Origin: an uncultured Roseburia sp.
GTDB lineage: Bacteria > Bacillota > Clostridia > Lachnospirales > Lachnospiraceae
DNA length: 64,000 bases
Direction of reading: 5' to 3'
Assembly (NCBI GenBank): GCA_947642555.1
Contig: CANRSX010000007.1
Location: 95,081-159,080 of the forward strand
Part shown: positions 1-9,037 of the stretch, piece by piece
Position numbering within the stretch: the stretch's first letter is position 1
How the letters are laid out: each line of letters starts with the position of its first letter
Notes under the pieces: model-generated
The model's database searches: none
Seen by the model: only the letters and a program-made list of their open reading frames with translations
What the model was told of the DNA's origin: nothing
Made by a program: the position numbers and the translations under genes

Positions 1-870
1 TCCCTGCGCAAACGCCATTTCTGGGAGGATGTGCTGTTAAAGATTGACAGCTATGACGAGGACGAGCTCGATTTTCTGGCGCAGCAGAGCCATCTTCCGT
101 ATTCGAAATCCAGCTGTTTTACGCTGGCGCTGCTCTGCTTTCAGAAGGAACAGTCCAAGATGGAGGGATTTTCGGAGAAGCTGGAGCGCTTTGTCATGTG
201 CAATATCACAGAAGAGCTGTCAGAGCCCGCCGGGGTCTGCATCGAGACGATGGTCAAATGCAGGCGTGATACCTGGCTTCTGGTGCTTTCGCACGGGGCG
301 GATATGGAAAAAGAGACGGTCGTGGAGATGTTTTCCAGAATCGTGGAGACTCTTAACCGCACGATCCGCTGCCCGGTGAGCGGCTGCTTTGCCTGGGGGA
401 ATACCTTAAGCGGGATCCGGAGCCGTTATATGGATCTTGAGATGGTCAGCCGGGAATGCACGGGCCGGGAAAGCAGCGTCACCGACGTGGATCTGTTTGT
501 AAAACACGGGCAGGAGCAGGCGGAGGACGCGGCGAGGAACGAGCAGGCGGTAAGGCAGATCAGGGAATATATTGACCTGCATTTCTGTAACACGATCACA
601 GCGGAGGAGCTGAGCGTGGCGGTGCATTTCAGCCCGGGCTATCTCGCGAAGCTCTTCCGGCAGAAATACGGGGTCTCGCTGGGGGCTTATGTGATCGAGC
701 GGCGCATGGAGGTGGCAAAGAGGCTGCTCGGGGAGACTGACATTGCGATCTCGGAGGTGTCGGTAAGGTCCGGGTATGATAATTTTGCATACTTTTCGCG
801 GCTGTTCCGCAGGAAGACAGGCATGTCGCCCAGGGAGTTCCGGGCAAAGGCGGAAAAGCAGAAAGGCTGA
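1..870 (+). CDS. AraC-family response regulator (YesN-like), 5' partial
   Basis: The reading frame is open to the first base of the window (it starts Ser-Leu-Arg-Lys-Arg-His-Phe-Trp), so the gene begins upstream and only the last 289 codons are seen. The C-terminal ~100 residues form an AraC-type double helix-turn-helix domain, with REYIDLHFCNTITAEELS followed by the second HTH near ISEVSVRSGYDNFAYFSRLF. The middle region is the divergent linker typical of YesN response regulators. From family knowledge, such regulators pair with YesM-type membrane kinases and control sugar ABC transporters; the solute-binding lipoprotein that follows fits this. The receiver domain itself is outside the window, so the response-regulator part of the call is inferred from the linker. 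A GTG at 31 is in frame but is probably internal. Confidence 0.8.
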   Translation, partial: SLRKRHFWEDVLLKIDSYDEDELDFLAQQSHLPYSKSSCFTLALLCFQKEQSKMEGFSEKLERFVMCNITEELSEPAGVCIETMVKCRRDTWLLVLSHGADMEKETVVEMFSRIVETLNRTIRCPVSGCFAWGNTLSGIRSRYMDLEMVSRECTGRESSVTDVDLFVKHGQEQAEDAARNEQAVRQIREYIDLHFCNTITAEELSVAVHFSPGYLAKLFRQKYGVSLGAYVIERRMEVAKRLLGETDIAISEVSVRSGYDNFAYFSRLFRRKTGMSPREFRAKAEKQKG

Positions 871-914
871 CATTGTGCAATTGATCGGATAAGAAAGTGA
901 AAGAAATCAGGCCG

Positions 915-940
915 CGCTTTTTGTAAAATAAAAAAGCCAG
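915..940 (+). terminator. Possible weak hairpin between regulator and lipoprotein gene
   Basis: A short stem (GCTTTTT at 917-923, AAAAAGC at 932-938) lies in the 100-nt gap after the AraC regulator. It has no strong GC stem and no clean T-run, so it may not terminate transcription. Confidence 0.25.
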
Positions 941-980
941 GGAACGTCTGGCAGAATACAGGAAAAGGAGAATGAAAAAG

Positions 981-2552
981 ATGAAAAAACGAAGTGTGGC
1001 GCTTGTGCTGTCTCTTCTGATGACAGCGGGAATGCTTACAGCCTGCGGATCAGAAAAGCCGGAGGAGACAGGAGGCAGCGGGACGTCCGGCGGCGGCAGC
1101 GCGGTGTCCGGCACGGAAAGCGCAGCGGGAACAGGGGAAGGGGCACCTGCGGGTGTGAACTTTGACGAGGAGCCGTATGAGGCGACCTTTATGTACTATG
1201 CAGCCAACGACGCGAGAGACGTGGAAGCCGTGGAGGCGGCGTTTAACGAGCTGACGATGGCGGAGCTGAACATGAAGGTACATCTGATGCCGGTGACCTT
1301 CGGAACCTACAATCAGCAGATCCAGATGATCTTATCCTCGGACGACAGCCTTGATATCTTCCCGTATTACAGCGGACTTCTCGGCACCTATAAGGACGCG
1401 GGATTCGTGATCGATATGGGAGAATACATCGACGAGTACGGCCAGGATATGGTGGAGATCATCGGGGAGGAGGACGTAAACTGCGGATACTTAAGCGGAT
1501 TTTTAGGCGGCGTCCCGACCATGCATGAGAGGACAAACCCTGTCATGTTTGTCATGCGCACCGATATCCTCGAGGAGACCGGGTTTACGGCGGAGGACAT
1601 TAAGACACTTGACGATATGACGCAGGTGCTGGCAAAGGTAAAGGAGCTTCATCCGGAGATGAACGGCTACGGCGGTACGCCGGGTATGTCCTATCCGCTG
1701 ATCTGCTCAAACAGCCGTGTGGATAACCTCGGAGCGGACAATTACGGCGTGCTGTTAAATCAGGGGCAGGATACGGAAGTGGTGAACTGGTACGAGAGCG
1801 AGGAGTTCATCCACGCCTGCGAGGTGATGCGGGAGTGGAATCAGGCAGGGTATACCTCCGCTGATTTTGCGACCTGCACCGACGGCGGCGAGACGCTGAT
1901 GAAAGCCGGCAACCTCTTCTGCTTTTCGACCTTCGGAAAACCGAATACCAAGGTGGAGAAGGACGCGCAGACCGGATATGACACGACCTGCGTCCAGGTG
2001 ACGGCGGACGCCTGCTATACCTCGACGACCAACGCGACGCTGTACGGGATTGCCGGAAATTCCGAGGATCCGGGGAAGGCGGTGATCCTTCTGAACTGGA
2101 TTTATAAGACAAAAGCGGCGAATGACCTGATCAACTGGGGCATCGAGGGAAAGGATTATGTGGTGCTCGAGGACGGGACGATCGACTTCCCGGAAGGGGT
2201 TTCGTCTGAAAATGTCGGCTACCACCAGGATTACGGCTGGGCGCATCCCAACCAGTACAACAGCTACATCTGGACCGGCAACGACCCGGCGCTGTGGGAC
2301 AAATATCAGGAGGTGCGCGACAATGCCGTGATGTCTAAGGCTTACGGCTTTATGTTTGACAACAACGAGCTGTTAAACGAGTACTCCGCGATGGGCGCGA
2401 TCCGCGACGAGTACCTCAATTCTATCGCGACCGGCTCGGTGGATACGAAGCCCGCGCTGGAGGAGTTTAATGCAAAATTATACGACGCGGGACTTCAGGA
2501 CGTCATCGACGCCAAGCAGGAGCAGCTTGACGCCTGGCTGGCGGAGCAGTAA
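981..2552 (+). CDS. Extracellular solute-binding lipoprotein (sugar ABC type)
   Basis: A 523-residue exported lipoprotein, probably the substrate-capture subunit of a carbohydrate ABC importer on the outer face of the membrane. The N-terminus has Lys/Arg, a hydrophobic stretch and the lipobox LTAC, followed by a Gly/Ser-rich tether. The body has features of family 1 solute-binding proteins, and the C-terminus (EEFNAKLYDAGLQDVIDAKQ) resembles the DUF3502-type tail of Firmicute oligosaccharide binders. I chose ATG 981 because GGAG (967-970) is 10 nt away; the in-frame ATG at 972 lies only 1 nt from it. No permease or ATPase gene follows, so the transporter genes are upstream of the window or elsewhere. 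The substrate cannot be deduced. Confidence 0.85.
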   Translation: MKKRSVALVLSLLMTAGMLTACGSEKPEETGGSGTSGGGSAVSGTESAAGTGEGAPAGVNFDEEPYEATFMYYAANDARDVEAVEAAFNELTMAELNMKVHLMPVTFGTYNQQIQMILSSDDSLDIFPYYSGLLGTYKDAGFVIDMGEYIDEYGQDMVEIIGEEDVNCGYLSGFLGGVPTMHERTNPVMFVMRTDILEETGFTAEDIKTLDDMTQVLAKVKELHPEMNGYGGTPGMSYPLICSNSRVDNLGADNYGVLLNQGQDTEVVNWYESEEFIHACEVMREWNQAGYTSADFATCTDGGETLMKAGNLFCFSTFGKPNTKVEKDAQTGYDTTCVQVTADACYTSTTNATLYGIAGNSEDPGKAVILLNWIYKTKAANDLINWGIEGKDYVVLEDGTIDFPEGVSSENVGYHQDYGWAHPNQYNSYIWTGNDPALWDKYQEVRDNAVMSKAYGFMFDNNELLNEYSAMGAIRDEYLNSIATGSVDTKPALEEFNAKLYDAGLQDVIDAKQEQLDAWLAEQ

Positions 2553-2599
2553 GAGCGCCGGGCAGCCTGACAGAATTTATACCCGGAGGAAAGAAAACT

Positions 2600-3382
2600 A
2601 TGGCAAAACTACAATGTAATATGATATCATATGTACTGGGCAGAGCGGTGGACATTACGCTTGTCATTCCGAGTACGACGATGCCAGAATCCTTCTCGGA
2701 AGGGGAGGAGAAGCGTCACATCCTCCCGGAGCCGTATCCGGTGCTGTATCTGCTGCACGGGATGGGGAACAACCACGCGACCTGGTGCGGCTACGCCGGC
2801 GTAGAGTTTTACGCGGAAGAGCACAATATCGCGGTCGTCATGATTTCGGGGGAGAACAAGTGCTACCGGAATGTCCCGGGCGGCGACAACTACTTTGATT
2901 TTATCTCGCAGGAGCTGCCGGAATTTGTGACGAATTATTTCCCGCTGTCGAAGGATCCGGCCCACACCTACATCGCGGGGCTTTCCATGGGCGGATACGG
3001 AGCCCTTCTGCACGGGATGTCGGATCCGGAGCGGTTCGCCGCGATCGGCTCCTTCTCGGGGGCCGTGGACGCTTCCTTAAATATGAGCGACGAGGAGCTC
3101 ACGGCGCACCCGGAGCTGGACATTTACTATCTGACCGACCGTGCGCTGGCTGCCGGGAAAAAGATCCCGCCCATGTACCTGGCCTGCGGGGAAGACGATT
3201 TCCTCTATGAGATGAGCGGGAAGTATAAGGACTATCTGCTCAGGAAGCATGTGGACGTGACCTGGGAGTCAGTGCCGGGCTACACCCACGAGTGGCGTTT
3301 CTGGAATATGCAGATTGAACAGTTCCTGAAATGGCTCCCGCGGACGGACGGCTATGCAGAAAAAGGCGTAAGAAAGGTGTAA
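2600..3382 (+). CDS. Alpha/beta-hydrolase esterase (tributyrin/acetyl esterase family)
   Basis: A 260-residue cytoplasmic serine esterase of the esterase D / EstA-like family. The nucleophile elbow is GLSMGGYGA (G-x-S-x-G), preceded by the oxyanion region YLLHGMGNNHATW. A late Asp (CGEDDFLYE) and His (YTHEWRFW) complete the expected Ser-Asp-His triad. There is no signal peptide. The start is well supported by GGAGGAAAG just upstream. It lies 47 nt after the solute-binding lipoprotein gene, which suggests de-esterification of acylated or feruloylated sugars taken up by the same system; that role is inference from context. Members of this family also include S-formylglutathione hydrolases. Confidence 0.85.
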   Translation: MAKLQCNMISYVLGRAVDITLVIPSTTMPESFSEGEEKRHILPEPYPVLYLLHGMGNNHATWCGYAGVEFYAEEHNIAVVMISGENKCYRNVPGGDNYFDFISQELPEFVTNYFPLSKDPAHTYIAGLSMGGYGALLHGMSDPERFAAIGSFSGAVDASLNMSDEELTAHPELDIYYLTDRALAAGKKIPPMYLACGEDDFLYEMSGKYKDYLLRKHVDVTWESVPGYTHEWRFWNMQIEQFLKWLPRTDGYAEKGVRKV

Positions 3383-3386
3383 AAAA

Positions 3387-4067
3387 ATGTACATTTTACT
3401 GGTGAACATGGCGGCGCTGGCTGCCGGAACGGCGATTGGATGTCTGTTAAAGAAATTTATCCCGGAGAAGCTCCAGGAGAATTCCATGATGTATTTCTCG
3501 ATTATCACGCTGGTTTTAGGGATCCGGCTGTTAAACCGCACCGTGAATTTTTCGGCGGTTGTCATCGCGATCTTAGCCGGCGGGGTGATCGGTTATTTTC
3601 TGGGACTGGACAGACGGGTGGCCGGCCTTCCGGAGAAGTTTGCATCGAAGAGCGGGGGATTTGACGCCGGCATGTTCCTGACCGGATTTACACTGTACTG
3701 CTTTAGCACCTCCGGGATCTTAGGAGCGATGGATCTCGGGTTTTCCGGGGATACCACGCTTCTTATTACAAAGGCCGTGATGGATTTCCTGGCCGCCGTG
3801 TTTTTCGCGGCGGCCGGGGCCGGCTGGCAGCAGATGCTGATCACGATCCCGCTGGGGGTGATCCTGTTCGGCCTCTACTTTTTGTCAACGCTTTTAATGC
3901 CGCATGTGACGCAGGAGATGATCGGTGATTTTTCCGGCTGCGGCGGCATGATTCTGGTGGCAAATGCGCTTCGGATGACGAAGCTGAAGAATCCGCCGGT
4001 GATCGACCTGATCCCGGCCATGATCCTTGTGTTTCCGATTTCCTGGCTGTGGATGAATTTCTTTTAA
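3387..4067 (+). CDS. DUF554 family integral membrane protein
   Basis: A 226-residue polytopic membrane protein with about seven hydrophobic segments, matching the DUF554 (YdfK/YqgA-like) family in length and in motifs such as the N-terminal NMAALAAGTAIGCLLKKFIP and the central FDAGMFLTGFTLYCFSTSGI. The function of the family is not established; it has been described only as a putative transport protein. It begins 4 nt after the esterase stop codon, with AAGGTGT as the ribosome binding site, so the two genes are almost certainly cotranscribed. Confidence 0.85.
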   Translation: MYILLVNMAALAAGTAIGCLLKKFIPEKLQENSMMYFSIITLVLGIRLLNRTVNFSAVVIAILAGGVIGYFLGLDRRVAGLPEKFASKSGGFDAGMFLTGFTLYCFSTSGILGAMDLGFSGDTTLLITKAVMDFLAAVFFAAAGAGWQQMLITIPLGVILFGLYFLSTLLMPHVTQEMIGDFSGCGGMILVANALRMTKLKNPPVIDLIPAMILVFPISWLWMNFF

Positions 4068-4085
4068 AAGGATTCGAAAGACAGA

Positions 4086-4943
4086 ATGAAAAACGAAGAA
4101 AAATATGAGCTGGTGCGGCTGGACCCGGATATCCCGGTCTTTATGTGGCTGCACCCGAGAGGGCGGACGACGAACCCGCGTGTGATTGACGCCCACTGGC
4201 ACAGAAGCCTCGAATTCGATATTATCTGGGACGACGAGCTGCTCTATTACATCAATGGTGTGGAGTACAGGCTGGACGGGGAGTCCGTCTGCCTGATCAA
4301 CAGTATGGACGTGCACCGCCTGATCCCGCAGTCGGAGCGTAAAGGGCCGGAGATCATCGGATTCACCCTGATTATCGGCTACGATTTTCTGAAAAGCCTG
4401 GTGCAGGATATCGAGGAGAGTATTTTTGTGCTGGATGGCACGGAGCAGACCAGGGCCGTCCGCGGGCGCCTGGTGAAGATGGCGGATATCTTTTTTGCGC
4501 AGGCCTCGCCCTACTGGAAAGCGGAGATCATGGAGCAGGTGTGCGGGCTGATTTATTATCTGTGCAGCAGCTGCAAACACAGCAGATCCGTGATCCCGGC
4601 GCACGCGGAGACAAATGTAAAAGAAGTCCGTGCCATGATGGAATATATTCAGGAGCATTATACGGAGGATATCAGGCAGCAGGAGCTGTCGCAGAGATTT
4701 TTTTATTCACGCGAATATATGTCGAAGCTGTTTAAGCGGTACACAAAGTGCACGATCAAGGAATATCTGACGCAGTACCGCCTGCAGCAGTCCGAGCGGT
4801 TATTATTTCACACAGACCGGTCGGTTACGGAGATTGCCCTGACGGTGGGATTTAACGACGCGAAGCAGATGATCCGCGCATTTCGCCGTTATTATGACAT
4901 GACGCCGCAGCAGTTTCGCAGATCCGGTCACTGGAAACCATAG
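4086..4943 (+). CDS. AraC-family transcriptional regulator with cupin sensor
   Basis: A 285-residue regulator. The N-terminal half is a cupin-like sensory domain (HWHRSLEFDIIWDDEL, then LINSMDVHRLIP), and the last ~100 residues are an AraC double HTH (DIRQQELSQRFFYSREYMSK and VTEIALTVGFNDAKQMIRAF). Proteins of this layout sense sugars or related small molecules and activate carbohydrate genes. It lies 18 nt after the DUF554 gene in the same direction and is followed by a strong terminator, so it closes the first transcription unit. The target genes are probably the adjacent esterase and binding protein, by inference only. Confidence 0.88.
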   Translation: MKNEEKYELVRLDPDIPVFMWLHPRGRTTNPRVIDAHWHRSLEFDIIWDDELLYYINGVEYRLDGESVCLINSMDVHRLIPQSERKGPEIIGFTLIIGYDFLKSLVQDIEESIFVLDGTEQTRAVRGRLVKMADIFFAQASPYWKAEIMEQVCGLIYYLCSSCKHSRSVIPAHAETNVKEVRAMMEYIQEHYTEDIRQQELSQRFFYSREYMSKLFKRYTKCTIKEYLTQYRLQQSERLLFHTDRSVTEIALTVGFNDAKQMIRAFRRYYDMTPQQFRRSGHWKP

Positions 4944-4944
4944 G

Positions 4945-4968
4945 AGATGCCTTTGGGCATCTTTTTTT
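4945..4968 (+). terminator. Rho-independent terminator after the AraC gene
   Basis: Perfect 7-bp stem AGATGCC (4945-4951) / GGCATCT (4956-4962) with a TTTG loop and a run of seven T. It separates the AraC unit from the feo operon. Confidence 0.92.
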
Positions 4969-4979
4969 GTTCGGTTTTA

Positions 4980-5008
4980 TTGACAGAATGTTCCGCTGGT
5001 ATTAGTAT
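4980..5008 (+). promoter_or_regulatory. Sigma-A-type promoter of the feo operon
   Basis: TTGACA (4980-4985), 17-nt spacer, TAGTAT (5003-5008). The -35 is consensus and the -10 differs at one position. It begins 12 nt after the T-run of the preceding terminator and lies about 80 nt before feoA. I saw no convincing Fur box. Confidence 0.75.
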
Positions 5009-5085
5009 AGATATGCCCGGGATCTCTGCCGTTGCGGGCGGAAGAACCGGCATCACAGAATCAGAATACACGAAGAAAGCCAGGG

Positions 5086-5325
5086 ATGTATATGACATTA
5101 GAAGAGCTGCCGGTAGGCAGGACAGCAGTGATTACAGAGGTAGGAGGGGAAGGGGCGCTGCGGTGCCGTTTTCTGGACATGGGACTGATCCCGCGGACCA
5201 GGGTGGAGGTGCGCAAGGTGGCGCCCATGGGGGACCCCATCGAGATCCGTCTCCGCGGCTATGAGCTTACGATCCGCAGGGAGGACGCAAAACAGATTGC
5301 GGTGGACCCGGAGGTGGCATCATGA
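5086..5325 (+). CDS. feoA: Ferrous iron transport protein A
   Basis: A 79-residue cytoplasmic SH3-like protein that helps the FeoB iron(II) transporter work. The sequence MTLEELPVGRTAVITEVGG, then RFLDMGLIPRTRVEVRKVAP and the IEIRLRGYELTIRREDA strand, is typical of FeoA. The ATG at 5086 or the in-frame ATG at 5092 (AGGG upstream) is the likely start; an upstream TTG at 5032 would add a tail that does not look like FeoA. Its stop overlaps the feoB start by 4 nt (ATGA), so translation is probably coupled. Confidence 0.92.
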   Translation: MYMTLEELPVGRTAVITEVGGEGALRCRFLDMGLIPRTRVEVRKVAPMGDPIEIRLRGYELTIRREDAKQIAVDPEVAS

Positions 5326-7328
5326 TTTTCGCGCTTGCAGGCAATCAGAACTGCGGAAAGACGACGCTGTTTAATCAGCTGACCGGATCGAACCAGCACG
5401 TGGGAAATTTTCCTGGCGTGACGGTGGACCAGAAGATCGGGCAGATCCGTTCGACGAAGAACTGCTCGGTGGTCGACCTGCCGGGGATCTATTCGATCCG
5501 CCCGTACACGAACGAGGAGATCGTGACCCGGGATTTTATTTTAAATGAAAAGCCGGACGGCATCATCAATATCGTGGACGCGACGAACATCGAGCGGAAT
5601 CTCTATCTGACGCTCCAGCTTCTGGAGATGCATATCCCGATGGTGCTGGCCTTAAATATGATGGACGAGGTGCGCGGAAACGGGGGCTCGATCGACTATA
5701 AGCAGATGTCGGAGGAGCTCGGGATCCCGGTGATCCCCATCAGCGCGGCGAAGGATGAGGGGATCGAGGATCTGATCAGAGCGATCACGACCACGGCGTC
5801 AAAGCGGATCCTGCCGAAGGTGATGGATTTCTGTGAGCAGGGGCCGGTGCACCGCTGTATCCACGCGGTTTCCCATCAGGTGGAGGATCACGCTGCGGCG
5901 ATCGGGATGTCCCCGCGGTTCGCTGCGACAAAGATCGTGGAGGATGACACGGATATCATCAGACAGCTGGCGCTCTCGCAGAACGAGCTGGAGATGATGG
6001 AGCACAGCATCGAGGAGATGGAGAAGGACTGCGGCCTGGACCGGAATGCCGCGCTCGCGGACATGCGCTACACCTTTATCGAGAAGGTCTGCGCGAAGAC
6101 GGTGAAGAAGTGCCAGGAGAGCAGGGAGCACATCCGCAGCGTGAGGATCGACAATATCCTGACCCACCGGTATCTCGCGGTGCCCATGTTTCTTCTGATT
6201 ATGATCGTGGTCTTCTGGCTGACGTTCGGCGTCATCGGGACGGGCTTAAGCGATCTGCTGGCCCGGGGGATCGACGCGTTCACGGCGCTCTGCGACCGCG
6301 GGCTGACCGCTTACGGGATCAACCCGGTGGTGCACAGCTTAATCATTGACGGTGTGTTTGCGGGAGTGGGGAGTGTTTTAAGTTTCCTTCCGATTATTGT
6401 AGTTTTATTTTTCTTTTTATCAATCTTAGAGGATTCCGGGTATATGGCGCGCGTGGCGTTTGTCATGGACAAGCCGCTGCGGAAGATCGGCTTATCGGGC
6501 AGAAGCTTTGTGCCGATGCTGGTCGGATTCGGCTGTACGGTGCCCGCGGTCATGGCGACGCGGACGCTCTCCGGCGAGCGCGACAGGAAGATGACAATCC
6601 TGCTGACGCCCTATATGAGCTGTTCGGCGAAGATCCCGATCTACGCGGTGTTCGCTGCGGCGTTTTTCCCGGGAAAATCGGCGCTTGTCATGATCCTTTT
6701 GTATGTTTCGGGCATTCTTGCGGGGCTGATCTCGGCCCTGATCTTAAACCACACGGCATTTCGCGGGAAACCGATCCCGTTTGTGATGGAGCTTCCGAAT
6801 TACCGGTTCCCGTCCGCAAAGAGCGTCGGACAGCTGATCTGGGAGAAGGCGAAGGATTTTATCGAGCGCGCGTTTACCGTGATCTTTGTGGCGACGATCA
6901 TCATCTGGTTTCTGCAGACCTTTGACACCCGGTTAAATGTGGTGACGGAGAGTGAGCAGAGCCTGCTTGCCTTAATCGGGCAGTGGATCGCCCCGCTGTT
7001 TGCGCCCCTGGGCTTTTCCGACTGGCGGGTGCCCGCGGCGCTGATCACCGGCTTTACGGCGAAGGAGGCGGTGGTAAGCACCTTAAGCGTCTTAACTGGC
7101 ACGGCCACGGCGCAGCTCGGCACGGTGCTCGGGGACATGTTTTCCGTGCGGTCGGCGGCCAGTTTTTTGGTCTTTACCCTGCTGTATACCCCCTGCGTGG
7201 CAGCCATCGCCGCGGTGAAGCGGGAGCTGGGCAGCGGGTTAAAGGCGTTCGGCGTCGTGGTCTTACAGTGTGCGGTGGCGTGGGTCGCGGCATTTCTGGT
7301 CTATCAGGCGGGAGGCCTGTTTATCTGA
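5322..7328 (+). CDS. feoB: Ferrous iron transport protein B
   Basis: A 668-residue membrane iron(II) transporter. The N-terminal G domain shows G1 GNQNCGKTT, the GNFPGVTV switch region and G3 DLPGIYS, followed by a helical linker (~170-280). The C-terminal two thirds hold about eight membrane helices in two Gate regions, including MLVGFGCTVPAVMATRTL and FTLLYTPCVAAIAAVKRE, with the Cys residues typical of FeoB. Length is in the usual range for short FeoB proteins. It overlaps feoA and is followed directly by a Cys-rich partner gene, the common Firmicute feo arrangement. Confidence 0.96.
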   Translation: MIFALAGNQNCGKTTLFNQLTGSNQHVGNFPGVTVDQKIGQIRSTKNCSVVDLPGIYSIRPYTNEEIVTRDFILNEKPDGIINIVDATNIERNLYLTLQLLEMHIPMVLALNMMDEVRGNGGSIDYKQMSEELGIPVIPISAAKDEGIEDLIRAITTTASKRILPKVMDFCEQGPVHRCIHAVSHQVEDHAAAIGMSPRFAATKIVEDDTDIIRQLALSQNELEMMEHSIEEMEKDCGLDRNAALADMRYTFIEKVCAKTVKKCQESREHIRSVRIDNILTHRYLAVPMFLLIMIVVFWLTFGVIGTGLSDLLARGIDAFTALCDRGLTAYGINPVVHSLIIDGVFAGVGSVLSFLPIIVVLFFFLSILEDSGYMARVAFVMDKPLRKIGLSGRSFVPMLVGFGCTVPAVMATRTLSGERDRKMTILLTPYMSCSAKIPIYAVFAAAFFPGKSALVMILLYVSGILAGLISALILNHTAFRGKPIPFVMELPNYRFPSAKSVGQLIWEKAKDFIERAFTVIFVATIIIWFLQTFDTRLNVVTESEQSLLALIGQWIAPLFAPLGFSDWRVPAALITGFTAKEAVVSTLSVLTGTATAQLGTVLGDMFSVRSAASFLVFTLLYTPCVAAIAAVKRELGSGLKAFGVVVLQCAVAWVAAFLVYQAGGLFI

Positions 7329-7598
7329 ATGGGAGTATGGGATTATCTGCTGTGCGGACTGCTGCTGCTCTGGCTTGCGGCGGTGGTAAGACATATGTGG
7401 AAACGTAAAAAATCAGGGGAATCCGGCAGCGGCTGTGCGGGGTGCAGCGGCAGCGGCTGTGGTGCCTGTGGCAAAGAGGGGGTCAGAGGCAATGGCCGCG
7501 GCGCCTGCGGAAAAGAGGAGGCCGGGCGCGGCGGCTGCGATGCGTGCGGCGGTAAGGATACGGGGCGCAGCGGTGGGAAGGATGCCGCCGGCAGATGA
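7329..7598 (+). CDS. FeoB-associated Cys-rich membrane protein
   Basis: An 89-residue protein starting on the base after the feoB stop. One N-terminal membrane helix (residues ~4-22) is followed by a basic patch and a Gly/Ser-rich tail with clustered cysteines (CAGC, CGAC, GAC, CDAC). This is the layout of the FeoB-associated Cys-rich family, thought to assist iron(II) transfer. The tail is longer than in most members I know (typically 45-60 residues) because the Gly-Ala-Cys-Gly-Lys-type unit is repeated. No Shine-Dalgarno is evident, so translation is probably coupled to feoB. Confidence 0.82.
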   Translation: MGVWDYLLCGLLLLWLAAVVRHMWKRKKSGESGSGCAGCSGSGCGACGKEGVRGNGRGACGKEEAGRGGCDACGGKDTGRSGGKDAAGR

Positions 7599-7601
7599 TG
7601 A

Positions 7602-7630
7602 TTGTAATTTTCTGTCAGAAACGGTATAAT
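7602..7630 (+). promoter_or_regulatory. Sigma-A-type promoter of the lipoprotein-MCP unit
   Basis: TTGTAA (7602-7607), 17-nt spacer, TATAAT (7625-7630), 32 nt before the start codon of the next gene. The -10 is perfect and the -35 matches at four of six positions. Confidence 0.7.
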
Positions 7631-7662
7631 AAAAACCGGATATTCCGGAAGGGAGAAACGAG

Positions 7663-9003
7663 ATGAGAAGAAGACTTCTTGCGGGGATACTCGGGGCCGT
7701 CTGTGCCATTGCGGCTGCGGGCTGCGCAGGTGCTGGTGAGCCGGCCGCTTCCGGCAGTGCGTCGGGAAGCGAGGGCGATCGGTCCGGCAGTGCGTCGGGC
7801 GTTACGGGAAGCGCGGCGGCGGACGGTGAGGGCGTTACGGGAAGCGCGGCGGCGGGAAGCGGCGGCGTGGTGCAGCTGACCGTGTGGGCGGAGGAAGAGG
7901 GCCACGACATGATGGAGGCGATGATTGAGAGCTTTCAGGCGGAATACGCCGGCGAGGCGAAGTTTGAGATCGCGCTGGTACAGGCGTCGGAGTCGCAGGC
8001 AAAGGATCTGCTGCTCGCGGACGTCCATGGCGGGGCGGATGTGTTCGCGTTTGCGGACGACCAGTTAAACCAGCTGGTGGCAGCGGGAGCGCTTGACCCG
8101 GTGAGGAATGCGGATGCGGTCAGGGCGGCGAATCTGCCGGAGACGGTGGAGGCCGCGTCGTTTCATGATGTGCTCTACGCCTATCCGATGACAGCGGACA
8201 ACGGATATTTTATGTACTATAATAAGGCATATTTTACGGAGACGGATGTCGCGACGCTCGACGGCATGCTTGCAGCAGCGGCCGCGGCGGACAAAAAGCT
8301 TGCGATGGAGTGGGATTCCGGCTGGTATCTGTATACCTTTTTCGGAAATACGGGGCTTGTCTGCGGGCTGAATGCGGACAATGTCACGAATTACTGCGAC
8401 TGGAACAGCACAGAAGGCCCCATCCGGGGCGTGGATGTGGCGGAGGCGATGCTTGCGATTGCGGCGCATCCGGGATTTTCGAACCGCACAGACGTCGAAT
8501 TTGTCGAGGGCGTGCAGGACGGCAGCGTGATCGCCGGGATGAGCGGCGTGTGGAACAGCGTCGAGGTGAAGAAGGCCTGGGGAAATAACTACGGCGCGGT
8601 AAAGCTTCCGACCTACACGGTTGCGGGAAAGCAGGTTCAGATGGCGTCGTTTAACGGCTACAAGATGGTCGGAGTGAACGCGTATTCGGAGGAGCCGGAA
8701 TGGGCGCACCGGTTTGCAGACTGGATTACAAATGAAGAGAACCAGAGGATTCGCTTTGCGGAGCGCAGACAGGGGCCGTCAAATCAGAATGCGGCCGCCT
8801 CGGCGGAGGTAAATGCGGATCCTGCGCTTCAGGCGCTGATCGTGCAGGGGCAGTACGGGGATCTGCAGCGCGTCGGGGCGAAATACTGGAGCGCGACGCA
8901 GAAATTCGGACTGACGCTGGCAGCCGGGAATCCGGACGGGACAGAGCTGCAGGAGCTGATGGATGCGCTGGTGGAGGGCATCACGGCGTCTGTGACGGAC
9001 TGA
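7663..9003 (+). CDS. Extracellular solute-binding lipoprotein (sugar ABC type), orphan
   Basis: A 446-residue exported lipoprotein of the MalE-like (family 1) solute-binding type. The signal peptide ends in AAAGC (lipidated Cys about residue 21). A Gly/Ser/Ala tether built from a 33-nt tandem repeat follows, and then the mature domain begins [20 protein letters not shown]. Later motifs include [20 protein letters not shown] and the hinge region [20 protein letters not shown]. No permease genes flank it; instead a chemoreceptor gene starts 34 nt downstream. A chemosensory role alongside or instead of transport is therefore possible (inference). GGGAGAAACGAG upstream supports the ATG. Confidence 0.87.
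   Translation: MRRRLLAGILGAVCAIAAAGCAGAGEPAASGSASGSEGDRSGSASGVTGSAAADGEGVTGSAAAGSGGVVQLTVWAEEEGHDMMEAMIESFQAEYAGEAKFEIALVQASESQAKDLLLADVHGGADVFAFADDQLNQLVAAGALDPVRNADAVRAANLPETVEAASFHDVLYAYPMTADNGYFMYYNKAYFTETDVATLDGMLAAAAAADKKLAMEWDSGWYLYTFFGNTGLVCGLNADNVTNYCDWNSTEGPIRGVDVAEAMLAIAAHPGFSNRTDVEFVEGVQDGSVIAGMSGVWNSVEVKKAWGNNYGAVKLPTYTVAGKQVQMASFNGYKMVGVNAYSEEPEWAHRFADWITNEENQRIRFAERRQGPSNQNAAASAEVNADPALQALIVQGQYGDLQRVGAKYWSATQKFGLTLAAGNPDGTELQELMDALVEGITASVTD
7750..7855 (+). repeat. 33-nt period tandem repeat in the lipoprotein tether
   Basis: Two overlapping direct repeats share a 33-nt period: one 17-nt unit at 7750 and 7783, and one 25-nt unit at 7798-7822 and 7831-7855. They encode the Ser/Gly/Ala-rich linker (GVTGSAAA twice) between the lipid anchor and the binding domain. 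Confidence 0.8.
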
Positions 9004-9037
9004 CGGGAGAAGAGACGGAAGGAAGGTAACACGGCTT

